From NCBI GenBank assembly GCA_013519935.1, contig JACDUA010000019.1, positions 1 through 64,000 on the forward strand: a DNA stretch of 64,000 bases, in the 5' to 3' direction. Below are positions 53,292 through 62,603 of the stretch, in pieces. Position numbers and translations under genes: made by a program. This DNA is from Ectothiorhodospiraceae bacterium WFHF3C12 (GTDB lineage: Bacteria > Pseudomonadota > Gammaproteobacteria > Nitrococcales > Nitrococcaceae). The notes below the pieces were generated by a model that saw only the letters and a program-made list of their open reading frames with translations, was not told the DNA's origin and made no database searches. How positions within the stretch are numbered: position 1 is the stretch's first letter; each line of letters begins with the position of its first letter.

Positions 53292-53735
53292 GTGACCCGT
53301 TCCAAACGACTCGAGCCGGTTCAGCGGATCGCCGAAGAACGCAGTTCCGAGGCGGGACGGGCCTACGGCGAGCGGCAGAAGTTCCTGCAGAGCCAGGTCC
53401 AGCGGCTGGAACAGCTCGAGCAGTTCCGCGACGACTACAAACACGGCCGCACGGCAGCCGGCGAGGCGGGTATGGACGCCTACCGCCTGCGCGACTACAA
53501 CGCTTTCATCGCCCGTATCGAGCAGGCCATCAAGCAGCAGCGCGAGCTGGTGCGCAATCTCGAAAGCGAGGTGGAGCAGCTCCGCCGCGGCTGGATGGAA
53601 CAGCTGAGCCACTCCCGTGCCCTGGACAGCGCGGTGGACCGCATGCGCGGCCAGGAACGCCGCGACCGGAACAAGCGCGAACAGGCCCTGCTCGACGAGC
53701 TCGCCCAGCGCCGTATCCGCGGCGACTTGGAGTAA
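53292..53735 (+). CDS. fliJ: Flagellar export chaperone FliJ
   Basis: The 147-residue protein is a continuous coiled-coil rich in Gln, Arg and Glu (KFLQSQVQRLEQLEQFRDDYKHGR, EQAIKQQRELVRNLESEVEQLRRGWMEQ), typical of FliJ, which acts like the gamma stalk of F1 in the export ATPase. GTG start with AGAGG upstream. The unit ends here; REP repeats follow. Confidence 0.93.
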   Translation: MTRSKRLEPVQRIAEERSSEAGRAYGERQKFLQSQVQRLEQLEQFRDDYKHGRTAAGEAGMDAYRLRDYNAFIARIEQAIKQQRELVRNLESEVEQLRRGWMEQLSHSRALDSAVDRMRGQERRDRNKREQALLDELAQRRIRGDLE

Positions 53736-53792
53736 TCCCGCCGGGTTTTTTCCGACCCTCTCGCACCAACGCAACCGGACATCCCCGGCACC

Positions 53793-53900
53793 TGTAGTAG
53801 CGCCGCGAGGCGCGATCCGGCGGGGGCGTCCACCAATCGCGCCTCGCGGCGCTCCTACGGCTTGAACGGGCGTTGTGGGAGCGGCCCATGGCCGCGAACG
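53793..53900. repeat. REP-like inverted pair between fliJ and fliK
   Basis: TGTAGTAGCGCCGCGAGGCG (from 53793) is mirrored by CGCCTCGCGGCGCTCCTACGG ending near 53859. A further half-unit TTGTGGGAGCGGCCCATGGCC lies at 53873-53900. The hairpin could terminate fliJ transcription. Confidence 0.75.
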
Positions 53901-53947
53901 CTACGAGCCGAATGCCTCATTGGCGCGTTCGTTCCGGTCGATACGCG

Positions 53948-53965
53948 TTGGCGCCGAATTTGCAT
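53948..53965 (+). promoter_or_regulatory. Sigma-54 promoter of fliK
   Basis: TTGGCGCCGAATTTGCAT has GG (53950-53951) and GC (53962-53963) separated by 10 bp, 40 bases before fliK and just after the repeats. Confidence 0.7.
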
Positions 53966-54004
53966 TGAAACCCCGTGGAATCACCGCACAGGGTCGAGAC
54001 AGGC

Positions 54005-55045
54005 ATGAACGCACTGAATACCTTACAGATCAGCACCAGCAGTATCCGGGAGACGCTCAAGGGCGAGGGCAAGGGCCCGGAGGGCGATGGCAAGGCGTTT
54101 CTGCAGGCCCTGCTGGACTCCGAGTACGCCGCCGATGGCGAGATAACCGGCGAGGAGCTCGTTCGCTTTCTGCAGTCCCGGGGCGGCAAGGATTTGCCGG
54201 TGCTCGGCGAGCTCTTGCCGGAGATGCTGGCGGTGGAGGGGCAGGAGGCGCCCATCCCGGCCGTCGACACGGATAGCGGCGAGGCGCGGCAGCCCGAGGA
54301 AGTCGTGGCCGGCCTGCTGGCGATGATCGAGGGCCCCCACCGCGCCGAGACCCGGGTGGGTGGCTCTTCGGGGCTGGATGCCTTCCTGCAGCAGGGCGGC
54401 GGCGACCGGACGATGACCGCCGCGCAATTGCGTGAAGTGCTGATCCAGGGCATGGCCGCGGCTCGATCCGCCGAGGCCGATGGCGCCGCCAAGCAGACGA
54501 AACTGGAGGACTTCCAGGCGGCGCTGAACCGTCTCACGTCGCCGGTGCCGGGCGCGGCCAGCCAGCCGGCACCGGAGGCCGGCCAGACGCGCGCGGCGCC
54601 GACGCTGCAGATCAATACGCCCCCGGGCCAGCCCGGCTGGGGTCAGGCCGTGGGGGACAAGATGGTCTGGATGGTGCGCCAGGAAGTGCAGCAGGCACGC
54701 ATCCAGCTCAATCCCCCGGGGATGGGACCTTTGGATATCTCCGTGAACATCCAGGACGACAAGGCCAGCGTCACCCTGACCGCGCAACACGCGGTGACCC
54801 GTGAGGCGCTTCAGGCCGAGCTTCCGCGGCTTCGCTCGATGATGAACGAACAGGGCTTTGATGCCGTCGACGTCAACGTGGCCGAGGACTCCGGCGGCCA
54901 GCGCTATGAGGCGGAAGGCACCGACGGCGGCGGCCAGGGCGGTCGGGGCGGGGACGGCGAGGAGAGCGACGCCGCCCTGGCCGAGGCCGAAGTGAACACC
55001 ACCGAAACCCGGCTCGGGGACGGGCTCATCGACCACTACGCCTGA
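54005..55045 (+). CDS. fliK: Hook-length control protein FliK
   Basis: The 346-residue protein has a variable Glu/Gly/Ala-rich N-terminal two-thirds and the conserved C-terminal domain (about 215-310, VRQEVQQARIQLNPPGMGPLDISVNIQDDKASVTLTAQHAVTREALQAELPRLRSMMNEQGF), with the LNPPxxGPLxI signature that switches FlhB specificity. It acts as a molecular ruler for the hook. ATG 54005 is preferred; an in-frame GTG at 53975 is possible. Confidence 0.92.
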   Translation: MNALNTLQISTSSIRETLKGEGKGPEGDGKAFLQALLDSEYAADGEITGEELVRFLQSRGGKDLPVLGELLPEMLAVEGQEAPIPAVDTDSGEARQPEEVVAGLLAMIEGPHRAETRVGGSSGLDAFLQQGGGDRTMTAAQLREVLIQGMAAARSAEADGAAKQTKLEDFQAALNRLTSPVPGAASQPAPEAGQTRAAPTLQINTPPGQPGWGQAVGDKMVWMVRQEVQQARIQLNPPGMGPLDISVNIQDDKASVTLTAQHAVTREALQAELPRLRSMMNEQGFDAVDVNVAEDSGGQRYEAEGTDGGGQGGRGGDGEESDAALAEAEVNTTETRLGDGLIDHYA

Positions 55046-55069
55046 AATCGCCGACCGGCCGAAACCGGC

Positions 55070-55508
55070 CGTGGGAGGCGCGCCCCCGCGGCGACGCTTC
55101 GGTCCGCCACTATCGCGACGAGGACGTCGCTCCCACAGCCCACCCGCGAGCCGAGGGCGTCGAAACCGGCCGTGGGAGGCGCGTCCCCGCGGCGACGGCT
55201 TCGAGACGCCAGCATCGCGACGAGGACGTCCCTCCCACAGCACACCGGCGAGCCGAGGCGGCCGAAACCGTTTGTGGGAGGCGCGTCCCCGCGGCGACGG
55301 GTTCGGACAGCCAGCATCGCGACGGCGACGTCGCTCCCACAGCACACCGGCGAGCCAAGGCGGCCGGAACCGGCAGTGGGAGGCGCGTCCCCGCGGCGAC
55401 GGCTTCGGGCCGCCAGCATCGCGACGAGGACGTCGCTCCCACAGCCCACCCGCGAGCCGAAGCGGCCGAAACCGGCGGTGGGAGGCGCGTCCTCGCGGCG
55501 ATATGCGC
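55070..55508. repeat. Five-unit tandem array after fliK, period 102 bp
   Basis: Units at 55070-55137, 55171-55239, 55273-55341, 55375-55443 and a partial one from 55477 begin GTGGGAGGCGCGTCCCCGCG and end CTCCCACA. The palindrome is 69 bp (68 in the first) and the spacer 33 bp, the same geometry as the flgF-flgG array although spacer sequences differ (GCCGAGGCGGCCGAAACC-type). No TTAGCCACAGATGAACAC-type terminal repeat flanks this array. The stretch 55509-55720 shows no gene. Confidence 0.85.
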
Positions 55509-55721
55509 GGGAGCGCATCGACAATCCCGGTTCCATGGGTGTTAAGAACATCTCAAAAGCCATGCCGTGAGCCCCATACAATGATGTCCTGCGCAGAAGG
55601 CGGATGACCCCGACGGAATTCCGGCGGCGTGCCGGATGGCTGACGGTCCAGCCCCGCGATGAAACTTGGAGATTTCCGCCGCGCGGCCGATAAATGGGGG
55701 TAGAGCGGTCCGCGTGCAGGT

Positions 55722-55738
55722 TTGGCACGGGGATTGCT
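55722..55738 (+). promoter_or_regulatory. Sigma-54 promoter of fliLMNOPQ
   Basis: TTGGCACGGGGATTGCT has GG (55724-55725) and GC (55736-55737) with 10 bp between, a full match to the RpoN core, 57 bases before fliL. Confidence 0.93.
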
Positions 55739-55794
55739 TCGCTAATGCTCAGGCGGGGCGAGACGCTCCGGGGGAAAAGAATCTGGAGGGCTCA

Positions 55795-56316
55795 ATGCGG
55801 GCGGTGCGCACAGGGCGCAAAGAAAAAGGCCTGTCAAAGGTAATGCTGCTGGTGATCATCCTGGTGTTCCTGCTGCTCACCGGCGGCTCCACCGCGCTGG
55901 CCCTCTACCTGGGTGGCATGCTGGGCGCGCCGGCCGAGGACGCCGTCGCCGAGGGCGAGGCCGGCGAGGAGGGCGCTGAGGCCGAGCCACCGAAGCCGCC
56001 GCCCCAGTACCTGCCCATCGAGCCGGCGTTGGTGGTCAATTTCGACTACAAGGGCCGCGTGGGCTTCCTGCAGGCCGACATCGAGATCATGGCCCGGGAG
56101 CAGGCGGCCGTATCGGGGGTGCAGCAGCACATGCCGGTGATCCGGAACAATCTGCTGCTGCTGCTCAGCAGCACCACCTATGAGGACGTGGCCACCCGGC
56201 AGGGCAAGGAACAGCTCGCCCAGGACGCCAGGGAGGAAGTCAACAAGGTGCTGGCCGAACAGGGCGTGGAGGCCGAGATAGAGGCCGTCTACTTCACCGG
56301 ATTCGTGATGCAGTAG
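55795..56316 (+). CDS. fliL: Basal-body-associated protein FliL
   Basis: The 173-residue protein has a single membrane helix (about residues 16-38, VMLLVIILVFLLLTGGSTALALYLG), an acidic linker, and the periplasmic FliL domain (YLPIEPALVVNFDYKGRVGFLQADIEIMAREQ...NNLLLLLSSTTYEDVATRQGKEQLAQDAREEVNKVL...AVYFTGFVMQ). It stabilises stator action. GGAGGG precedes the ATG. It begins a unit with a strong sigma-54 promoter. Confidence 0.95.
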   Translation: MRAVRTGRKEKGLSKVMLLVIILVFLLLTGGSTALALYLGGMLGAPAEDAVAEGEAGEEGAEAEPPKPPPQYLPIEPALVVNFDYKGRVGFLQADIEIMAREQAAVSGVQQHMPVIRNNLLLLLSSTTYEDVATRQGKEQLAQDAREEVNKVLAEQGVEAEIEAVYFTGFVMQ

Positions 56317-56323
56317 GTCCAAT

Positions 56324-57331
56324 ATGGCAACCCAGGACATTCTCAGCCAGGACGAAATCGACGCGCTGCTTCACGGCATCGACGACGGCGGCGTCGAGAC
56401 CGACGGCGAAGAAGGTGCCGACGGCGAGGTCCGGTCGTTCGACTTCAAGACCCAGGACCGCATCGTGCGTGGGCGCATGCCCACGCTGGAGATGATCAAC
56501 GAGCGCTTCGCGCGGTTGTTGCGTATCGGCCTGTTCAACATGCTGCGCCGGGCTCCGGAAGTCTCCGTGGGCGGCGTGGAGATGATGAAGTTCGGCGAGT
56601 ACGTGCACACACTGTTCGTGCCCACCAGTCTCAACCTCATGAAGGTGAACCCGCTGCGCGGCACGGGGTTGGCGATCCTGGATCCCAAGCTGGTGTTCAT
56701 CGTCGTGGACAACTTCTTCGGCGGCGACGGGCGCTTCTTCACCAAGATCGAGGGCCGGGAGTTCACGCCCACGGAGTTCCGGGTCATCCGGATGGTCCTC
56801 GACCAGGTTTTCAAGGACCTGGAAGAGGCCTGGAAGCCGGTGCTGCCCGTGGACTTCGAGTACATGCACTCCGAGGTGAACCCGCAGTTCGCCAACATCG
56901 TCTCGCCGTCCGAAATCGTAGTCGTCAGCCGCTTCCACGTGGAGCTGGAGGGCGGCGGCGGCGATCTGCACGTGACGCTGCCGTACACGATGATCGAGCC
57001 CATGCGCGACGTGCTCGATGCCGGCATCCAGAGCGACCGCAACGAGGTGGACGAGCGCTGGATCCGTTCCCTGCGGGAGGAGATGAAGACCGCCAGCGTG
57101 GAGGTGAAGACCACCCTCGGCGAGGTGCAGATCGGTCTCCGCGACCTCATGAAGCTGCGCCCCGGCGATGTAATCCCTTTCGAGATGCCTGAGGCCGCGA
57201 CCTTGAGCGTGGAGGATGTCCCGATCATGCGCGGCGAGTTCGGTCAGTCCGGCGGCAATGCCGCCATAAAGATTACCGAGCAGATCAGGCAGGAGAACCG
57301 TGACCACATAGACATGAGGTTCCGCCGATGA
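56324..57331 (+). CDS. fliM: Motor switch protein FliM
   Basis: The 335-residue protein starts DILSQDEIDALLHGIDDG, the CheY-P-binding peptide (LSQDEIDALL). The middle CheC-like domain and the C-terminal SpoA domain (TTLGEVQIGLRDLMKLRPGDVIPFEMPEAATLSVEDVPIMRGEFGQSGGNAAIKI) follow. It is the C-ring component that sets rotation direction. It overlaps fliN by 4 bases. Confidence 0.97.
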   Translation: MATQDILSQDEIDALLHGIDDGGVETDGEEGADGEVRSFDFKTQDRIVRGRMPTLEMINERFARLLRIGLFNMLRRAPEVSVGGVEMMKFGEYVHTLFVPTSLNLMKVNPLRGTGLAILDPKLVFIVVDNFFGGDGRFFTKIEGREFTPTEFRVIRMVLDQVFKDLEEAWKPVLPVDFEYMHSEVNPQFANIVSPSEIVVVSRFHVELEGGGGDLHVTLPYTMIEPMRDVLDAGIQSDRNEVDERWIRSLREEMKTASVEVKTTLGEVQIGLRDLMKLRPGDVIPFEMPEAATLSVEDVPIMRGEFGQSGGNAAIKITEQIRQENRDHIDMRFRR

Positions 57332-57762
57332 GCGACGAGACCGAGAACCAACAGGCCGGAGACGACTGGGCCGCGGCCATGGCCGAGCAGGAAGCCCACG
57401 ACTCCGGTCAGAGCGACGGCGGCGAGGACGCCGGCGGGCAGGACGTCAAGCCCGCGCCCCTCGACAACCTGCAGTCCGAGGGCCAGGCGGTGGACGACGA
57501 AGACGTCAACCTGGACGTCATACTGGACATACCGGTGACCCTGTCCATGGAAATCGGCCGTACCCGGATCAACATCCGCAATCTGCTGCAGCTCAATCAG
57601 GGCTCGGTGGTGGAGCTGGACCGGCTGGCGGGCGAGCCCCTGGACGTCATGGTCAACGGGACGCTCATTGCCCACGGCGAGGTCGTGGTGGTCAACGAGC
57701 GATTCGGCATCCGCCTGACCGACGTGGTGAGCCCGTCGGAGCGCGTCCGGAAGCTCAAGTAG
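57328..57762 (+). CDS. fliN: Motor switch protein FliN
   Basis: The 144-residue protein has an acidic, Gln/Gly-rich N-terminal 60 residues and a SpoA domain (DVILDIPVTLSMEIGRTRINIRNLLQLNQGSVVELDRLAGEPLDVMVNGTLIAHGEVVVVNERFGIRLTDVVSPSERVRKL) matching FliN. It forms the lower C-ring and interacts with FliH. ATG overlaps the fliM stop. Confidence 0.97.
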   Translation: MSDETENQQAGDDWAAAMAEQEAHDSGQSDGGEDAGGQDVKPAPLDNLQSEGQAVDDEDVNLDVILDIPVTLSMEIGRTRINIRNLLQLNQGSVVELDRLAGEPLDVMVNGTLIAHGEVVVVNERFGIRLTDVVSPSERVRKLK

Positions 57763-57768
57763 CCGTTT

Positions 57769-58257
57769 ATGCGCGCCATCCTCGACAGCCATCGGTCACG
57801 CACCCCCGGCCGCGCTCTGCGGCGGCTGGCCGCCGGGCTCGTGGCGGCGGCTGTCAATGTTCCGGCGCTGGCTGCGCCGGAGGCCTCCAACGGCGGCTCC
57901 GTCGTCGACATCTCTTCCCTGGCGCGGCTGACCATCGGCCTGATGGTGGTCGTCGCCGTGATACTCGTGGTTGCGTTTCTGCTGCGGCGAAGCGGCGGGC
58001 TCAGTGGCAGCGTCGGCGGACAGCTGCGCGTGCTGGGCGCCGTTTCCGTGGGGCAGCGGGAGCGCGTGGTCCTGGTCAAGGCCGGTAATCAACAGCTTCT
58101 CGTGGGAGTTGCGCCCGGACAGGTACGGACCTTGCATGTGCTTGAAGAGCCCATCGAGGCGGAGTCTCAGGACACCGCCGCGGGGGCCGGCATGCGAGGC
58201 AGTCCGTTCGCGCAACGGCTGCATCAGATGATGCGGCAACACGAGAAGCGTCAATGA
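57769..58257 (+). CDS. fliO: Flagellar export protein FliO
   Basis: The 162-residue protein has a membrane helix at about 45-67 ([24 protein letters not shown]) and the FliO domain with [43 protein letters not shown]. An initial hydrophobic stretch ([18 protein letters not shown]) may be a signal peptide. It assists FliP assembly. Stop overlaps the fliP start by 4 bases. Confidence 0.92.
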   Translation: MRAILDSHRSRTPGRALRRLAAGLVAAAVNVPALAAPEASNGGSVVDISSLARLTIGLMVVVAVILVVAFLLRRSGGLSGSVGGQLRVLGAVSVGQRERVVLVKAGNQQLLVGVAPGQVRTLHVLEEPIEAESQDTAAGAGMRGSPFAQRLHQMMRQHEKRQ

Positions 58258-58997
58258 TTCGGCTGGTACTAGCTCTAATCCTGATTGCCCTGCCGGGCCT
58301 GGCATTCGGCCAGGTCGGCGGCCTCGAGGCGGTCACCGTCCAGGACACCGAGGACGGTCAGACCTACAGCCTGAGCATTCAGATCCTCTTCCTGATGACG
58401 GTGCTGACCCTGCTGCCGGCGGGGTTGCTGATGATGACGTCCTTCACGCGCATCATCGTCGTCCTGGCCATCCTGCGCCAGGCCATCGGCACCGCCTCGA
58501 CGCCTTCGAACCAGGTGCTCATTGGCCTGGCGCTGTTCCTGTCGCTGTTCGTGATGGCCCCGGTCTTCCAGCAGATCAACACCCAGGCCCTGCAGCCCTA
58601 TCTCAACGAGGAGCTGGGCCCGCTGGATGCCGCGCAGGCGGCCAGCGAGCCGCTCCGGGCGTTCATGACGGCGCAGACCCGGGAGGAGGACCTGGGGCTG
58701 TTCCTGCGCATCGCCGGCGAGGAGGAGGTGCTGGAGGACCCCGCCGACGTGCCGTTCACGGTGCTGGTGCCGGCGTTCGTAACCAGCGAGCTCAAGACCG
58801 CCTTCCAGATCGGCTTCATCATCTTCCTGCCGTTCCTGGTTATCGACCTGGTGGTCGCCAGCACGCTCATGTCCATGGGCATGCTCATGCTCTCGCCCAT
58901 GATCATCTCGCTGCCGTTCAAGATCATGCTGTTCGTCCTGGTGGACGGTTGGTCGATGATCATGGGCACGCTGGCCTCCAGCTTCTTTACCGGGTAG
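58254..58997 (+). CDS. fliP: Flagellar export gate protein FliP
   Basis: The 247-residue membrane protein has a signal peptide ([13 protein letters not shown]) and the FliP signatures [46 protein letters not shown] and [50 protein letters not shown]. It forms the core of the export gate with FliQ and FliR. Confidence 0.97.
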   Translation: MIRLVLALILIALPGLAFGQVGGLEAVTVQDTEDGQTYSLSIQILFLMTVLTLLPAGLLMMTSFTRIIVVLAILRQAIGTASTPSNQVLIGLALFLSLFVMAPVFQQINTQALQPYLNEELGPLDAAQAASEPLRAFMTAQTREEDLGLFLRIAGEEEVLEDPADVPFTVLVPAFVTSELKTAFQIGFIIFLPFLVIDLVVASTLMSMGMLMLSPMIISLPFKIMLFVLVDGWSMIMGTLASSFFTG

Positions 58998-59030
58998 TCG
59001 TACCACTGGAGATTCTGAGGGGGATCTTTC

Positions 59031-59300
59031 ATGTCACCGGATTTCGCCATTCAGATGGGCAAGGAGGCGCTCACCGTCGCCGTCCTGCTCGCCGCGCCCA
59101 TCCTGCTCTCGGCCCTGATCACCGGCCTGATCATCGGCATGTTCCAGGCCGCCACCCAGATCAACGAGCAGACGCTGTCCTTCGTGCCCAAGCTCGGTGT
59201 GCTGGCGCTGACGCTGTTCATCGCCTCGCCCTGGATGCTGTCCGTGCTGATGGATTTCACCGACCGGTTGCTGCTGGGCATCCCGCAGTTCATTCAGTAA
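59031..59300 (+). CDS. fliQ: Flagellar export gate protein FliQ
   Basis: The 89-residue protein has two membrane helices and the FliQ signature LIIGMFQAATQINEQTLSFVPKLG. It joins FliP and FliR in the gate. Compound repeat element 3 starts 6 bases after the stop, separating it from fliR by 768 bases; these genes are usually adjacent. Confidence 0.96.
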   Translation: MSPDFAIQMGKEALTVAVLLAAPILLSALITGLIIGMFQAATQINEQTLSFVPKLGVLALTLFIASPWMLSVLMDFTDRLLLGIPQFIQ

Positions 59301-59306
59301 CTTCCC

Positions 59307-60043
59307 TTGGCCGCAGATGAACGCCGATAAACGCGGATTTCTGGTCGAGAACGCCGCGGCGAGGTTAATCGCTGTGGCGCAGGCCGTTTTTCGGGGCACC
59401 GTTCAAGGCATCTATCGCGGCGGGGACGCCGCTCCCACGGGTCCGCGATGGCCCGCGAGTGCCCCTCTCCCCTCGTGGGAGAGCGGCCGGGGGAGAGGGG
59501 GTGCGGCGGCAGCCGCGATCGTGGGTCCATGGGCCTCCGGGGGGATCGCGCCTTGCGGTGCTCCTACAGGTGCTGGGGGTCGGCCGTTTTCGTCGGGGAC
59601 AGCCCGGTTCGCGGCCAGGGGCCGCTCCTACGGGGCGTCGAGCCGGCTTTGGGATACCCCTCTCCCCTTGTGGGAGAGGGGGCAGGGGAGAGGGGGTGCG
59701 GCGGCAGCCGCGATTCGGGTTGGATGGCGTTCCGACCCATTCGCGCCTTGCGGCGCTCCTACAGGTGCCGGGGTTCGGCCGTTTTCGTCGGGGATATACC
59801 GGTCCGCGGCCAGGGGCCGCTCCTACGGGGCAGCGGGTCGGCTCGTGGGGCCGTCGCCGCGGGGACGCGCCTCCCACAGGGCGGTTCGGCCCGTGGCGGG
59901 GCGGGCGCAGTTGTGGGAGCGGCGTCCCCGCCGCGATCATCGGCAGACCGCAAGCCTCAGCGCCGGGGCCGGTGTGGCCGAAGCGGAAGACGGCAAGACC
60001 CGGCGCACCGAATCCGTGTCCATCGGTGTTCATCTGTGGCTAA
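59307..60043. mobile_element. Compound repeat element 3 with terminal inverted repeats (between fliQ and fliR)
   Basis: The left end (TTGGCCGCAGATGAACGCCG) and the right end (inverted TTAGCCACAGATGAACACCG, ending 60043) match those of elements 1 and 2. The 737-bp interior holds a 195-bp tandem duplication and further GTGGGAG/CTCCCAC units. It begins 6 bases after the fliQ stop and ends 25 bases before fliR. No gene or transposase is seen in 59301-60068. Confidence 0.7.
59462..59851. repeat. Direct tandem duplication of 195 bp inside element 3
   Basis: Copy 1 begins at 59462 (CCCCTCTCCCCT) and copy 2 at 59657. Five markers (CCCCTCTCC, GTGCGGCGGCAGCCGCGAT, CTACAGGTGC, CGGCCGTTTTCGTCGGGGA and CCTACGGGG) recur at exactly 195 bp. 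Several marker sites have diverged, so the duplication is not very recent. Confidence 0.8.
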
Positions 60044-60068
60044 ACACAGCCGTCTTTGAGCGAGACCG

Positions 60069-60845
60069 ATGACCATCACCACCGCCGAGATCGCCGCCTG
60101 GGTGGGCAGCTTCATGTGGCCGTTCCTGCGAGTCGGGGCCATGCTCATGGCGGCGCCGATATTCGGCAACATGATGGTGCCGGTACGCGTGCGCGTGCTA
60201 TTCGGCGTCGCGCTGACCATCGCGGTTATGCCGGCCGTGGGTCCTGCCCCAGCCGTGGGGCCGTTGTCCCCCGAGGGCATGATGATCGCCTTTCAGCAGG
60301 TGCTCATCGGGGTGGCCATGGGGTTGCTCGTGAGCCTGGCCTTCCAGGCGGCGACCATCGCCGGCGAGAGCATCTCCATGACCATGGGCCTGGCCTTCGC
60401 CCAGATGGCCGATCCCCAGACCGGTGCCTCCGTGCCGGTGCTCAGTCAGTTCCTGCTCATCGTCATCACGCTGCTGTTTCTGGCCATGGGCGGGCATCTC
60501 ATGCTCATCGAGCTCACCGCCGAGAGCTTCCGCATGTTGCCCCTGGCACCGGAAGGGCTGGTCCGGCAGGACCTGTTCGACGTGATCTCCTGGGGCAGCC
60601 AGATGTTCGTCGGCGCGCTGCTCATTGCCTTGCCGGCCCTGGCCGTGCTGCTGACCACCAACATGATCATCGGCGTCATGACCCGCGCCGCGCCGCAGAT
60701 GAACATCTTCTCCGTGGGCTTTCCTATCACCATGCTGGTGGGCTACGTCACTGTGCTGACACTGGTGCTGCCGTCGCTTTCCGGGCGGATGTCAGATCTT
60801 TGGCGCGCCGCTTTCATGACCATCCGCCAGATCCTCGAAACCTAG
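60069..60845 (+). CDS. fliR: Flagellar export gate protein FliR
   Basis: The 258-residue membrane protein has about six hydrophobic helices and the FliR signatures FLRVGAMLMAAPIFGNMMVPVRVRVLFGVALTIAVMPAV and AGESISMTMGLAFAQMADPQTGASVPVLSQF. It is the third gate subunit. No promoter is recognised in the 25 bases after element 3, so transcription may come through the repeats from fliL. Confidence 0.96.
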   Translation: MTITTAEIAAWVGSFMWPFLRVGAMLMAAPIFGNMMVPVRVRVLFGVALTIAVMPAVGPAPAVGPLSPEGMMIAFQQVLIGVAMGLLVSLAFQAATIAGESISMTMGLAFAQMADPQTGASVPVLSQFLLIVITLLFLAMGGHLMLIELTAESFRMLPLAPEGLVRQDLFDVISWGSQMFVGALLIALPALAVLLTTNMIIGVMTRAAPQMNIFSVGFPITMLVGYVTVLTLVLPSLSGRMSDLWRAAFMTIRQILET

Positions 60846-60859
60846 CGTTCGCGGCGCGG

Positions 60860-61339
60860 TATTCGCGGCCAGGGGCCGCTCCTACGGGGCAGCGGGTTGG
60901 CTCCTGGGGCTGCCGTCCTGCGGCCTGGGTGGGTCGAAGCCGTCGCCGCGAGGACGCGCCTCCCACAGGCCCAGAGGCACCCCGAACCCTTGTAGAAGCG
61001 CCGCGAGGCGCTGGCCGACGGCTTCTCGAGCCCAATCGCGCCTCGCGGCGCTCCTCCGCGTGCCGGCGTTCCCGTGGGAGCGCCGACCCCGGCGCGAACC
61101 GGGTTCCGGCTGACGTGCCGCTATTCGCGGCGAGGTCGCCGCTCCCACGAGACCTTCTCCAGGAGGACGCGCCTCCCACAGGCGGTCATTGGCACGCGGA
61201 TACGCATGGACCTGTGGCAGCGGCGTCCCCGCCGCGAATGGCCTTCCCCCGCGCCCCAACCCCTCGCCCGCCAGGGGCGAGGCGCTTTCCGGAGCGCCAA
61301 GCCGTCGTAGGAGCGGCCCCTGGCCGCGAACCTTTTAGG
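60860..61339. repeat. Mosaic of REP-like palindromes between fliR and flhB
   Basis: GCGGCCAGGGGCCGCTCCTACGG (60868 region), GTCGCCGCGAGGACGCGCCTCCCACAGG, TAGAAGCGCCGCGAGGCG paired with CGCCTCGCGGCGCTCCTC, and GTGGGAGCGCCGACCCCGGCGCGAA are present. They belong to the same GTGGGAG/CTCCCAC and TAGGAGC/GCTCCTA families as the other arrays. The 32-bp terminal repeat of elements 1-3 is absent. No gene is seen. Confidence 0.75.
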
Positions 61340-61351
61340 GACCACTCCACG

Positions 61352-61369
61352 CCGGCATGTTTCCTGCAA
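61352..61369 (+). promoter_or_regulatory. Weak sigma-54 promoter candidate of flhB
   Basis: CCGGCATGTTTCCTGCAA has GG (61354-61355) and GC (61366-61367) separated by 10 bp. The core deviates (CGGCAT, CTGC). It lies 71 bases before flhB. Confidence 0.45.
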
Positions 61370-61439
61370 ATGTACCTGCCAGATACCGACTCCTCCGCCC
61401 GGGGCGATCCCCGTGGCGCCACGAGCCCAGAGCGCATCC

Positions 61440-62603
61440 ATGGCCGAAGAGAATCAAGACGGGCAGGAGAAAACCGAAGAACCAACCGCGAAACGCCAGC
61501 GGGAAGCCAAGGAAAAAGGCCAGGTTCCGAGATCGCGCGAGCTCAACACCACGCTGGTCATGCTGGCGGCGGCGGCCGGGCTGCTGGTGCTCGGTCCCTA
61601 TATCAGCCGGCACCTGCTGGAGGTCTTCCACCGTACATTCCAGGTCAGCCGCAGCCGGGTGTTCGATCCGCAGGCGCCGGTGGAGCTGCTCTACGACACG
61701 ATAAGTATCGGCCTGCTGGCGGTGGCCCCGTTCGCCATCCTGATGCTGGTGGTGGCCGTCACCTCGCCGCTCGCCATCGGCGGCTGGTCGTTCAGCGGCA
61801 AGGCCATGGCCCCGAAGCTGGAGAAGATCGACCCGCTCAAGGGTCTCAAGCGCATCTTCGGCACCCGCGGACTGGTGGAGCTGGCCAAGGCGGTGGCCAA
61901 GGTCCTGGTGGTGGGCGCCGTCGGCACCCTGATGTTCTGGACCAACCTGGACGACTTCGCGGCACTGGCCGGCGAGCCCCTGGAAGGCGCCATGGGGCAC
62001 GCCTCCACCATCTTTTTCATGACCTTCTTCGCCCTGTCGGGCTCGCTGGTGATCATCGCGCTGGTGGATATCCCGTACCAGATCTGGGACCACACCCAGA
62101 AGATCAAGATGACCAAGCAGGAGGTGAAGGAGGAGTTCAAGGAGACCGAGGGCAAGCCGGAGGTCAAGAGCAAGGTGCGCCAGCTCCAGCAACAGATGGC
62201 CCAGGGCCGGATGATGGAGCAGGTGCCCAAGGCCGACGTCGTGGTCACCAACCCCACGCACTTCGCCGTGGCCCTGAAGTACGACCAGCTGCACATGCGC
62301 GCGCCGACCGTGCTGGCCAAGGGCACCGGCATCGTTGCCCTCAACATCCGCGAGCTGGCGAAGGAGAACAGCATCCCGCTGTTCGAGGCGCCGCCGTTGG
62401 CACGGGCCTTGTATCACACCACGGAACTGGAACAGGAAATCCCCGCCGGGCTCTACCTGGCCGTGGCGCAGGTGCTCGCCTACATCTACCAGTTGCGCGG
62501 CGCCGCGCGGGATCCCAAGCGCCGGCCGTCGAGGCCGGACCCGGAGATCCCGGAGGAGTTCCGTCAATACACCGACACCACCGGGGGTAGGTCCGACGCA
62601 TGA
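61440..62603 (+). CDS. flhB: Flagellar export switch protein FlhB
   Basis: The 387-residue protein starts AEENQDGQEKTEEPTAKRQREAKEKGQVPRSRELN, has four membrane helices (to about residue 210) and the autocleavage site NPTH near residue 270 (VVVTNPTHFAVALKY). It switches export from rod/hook to filament substrates after FliK contact. ATG 61440 is preferred over GTG 61413. The stop overlaps the flhA start (ATGA). Confidence 0.96.
   Translation: MAEENQDGQEKTEEPTAKRQREAKEKGQVPRSRELNTTLVMLAAAAGLLVLGPYISRHLLEVFHRTFQVSRSRVFDPQAPVELLYDTISIGLLAVAPFAILMLVVAVTSPLAIGGWSFSGKAMAPKLEKIDPLKGLKRIFGTRGLVELAKAVAKVLVVGAVGTLMFWTNLDDFAALAGEPLEGAMGHASTIFFMTFFALSGSLVIIALVDIPYQIWDHTQKIKMTKQEVKEEFKETEGKPEVKSKVRQLQQQMAQGRMMEQVPKADVVVTNPTHFAVALKYDQLHMRAPTVLAKGTGIVALNIRELAKENSIPLFEAPPLARALYHTTELEQEIPAGLYLAVAQVLAYIYQLRGAARDPKRRPSRPDPEIPEEFRQYTDTTGGRSDA

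Noticed and set aside
55070-55508. CRISPR-like layout after fliK
   Set aside because: Same reasons: spacers nearly identical, repeats long and palindromic, no cas genes.
55686-55693. Perfect sigma-28 -10 (GCCGATAA) upstream of fliL
   Set aside because: No TAAA at 14-16 bp upstream; the strong sigma-54 site 30 bases downstream explains fliL better.
60056-62590. Long plus-strand open frame (about 844 codons) across fliR, repeats and flhB
   Set aside because: It is out of frame with fliR and flhB and runs through non-coding repeats; composition is Arg/Pro/Gly-rich as in shadow frames.
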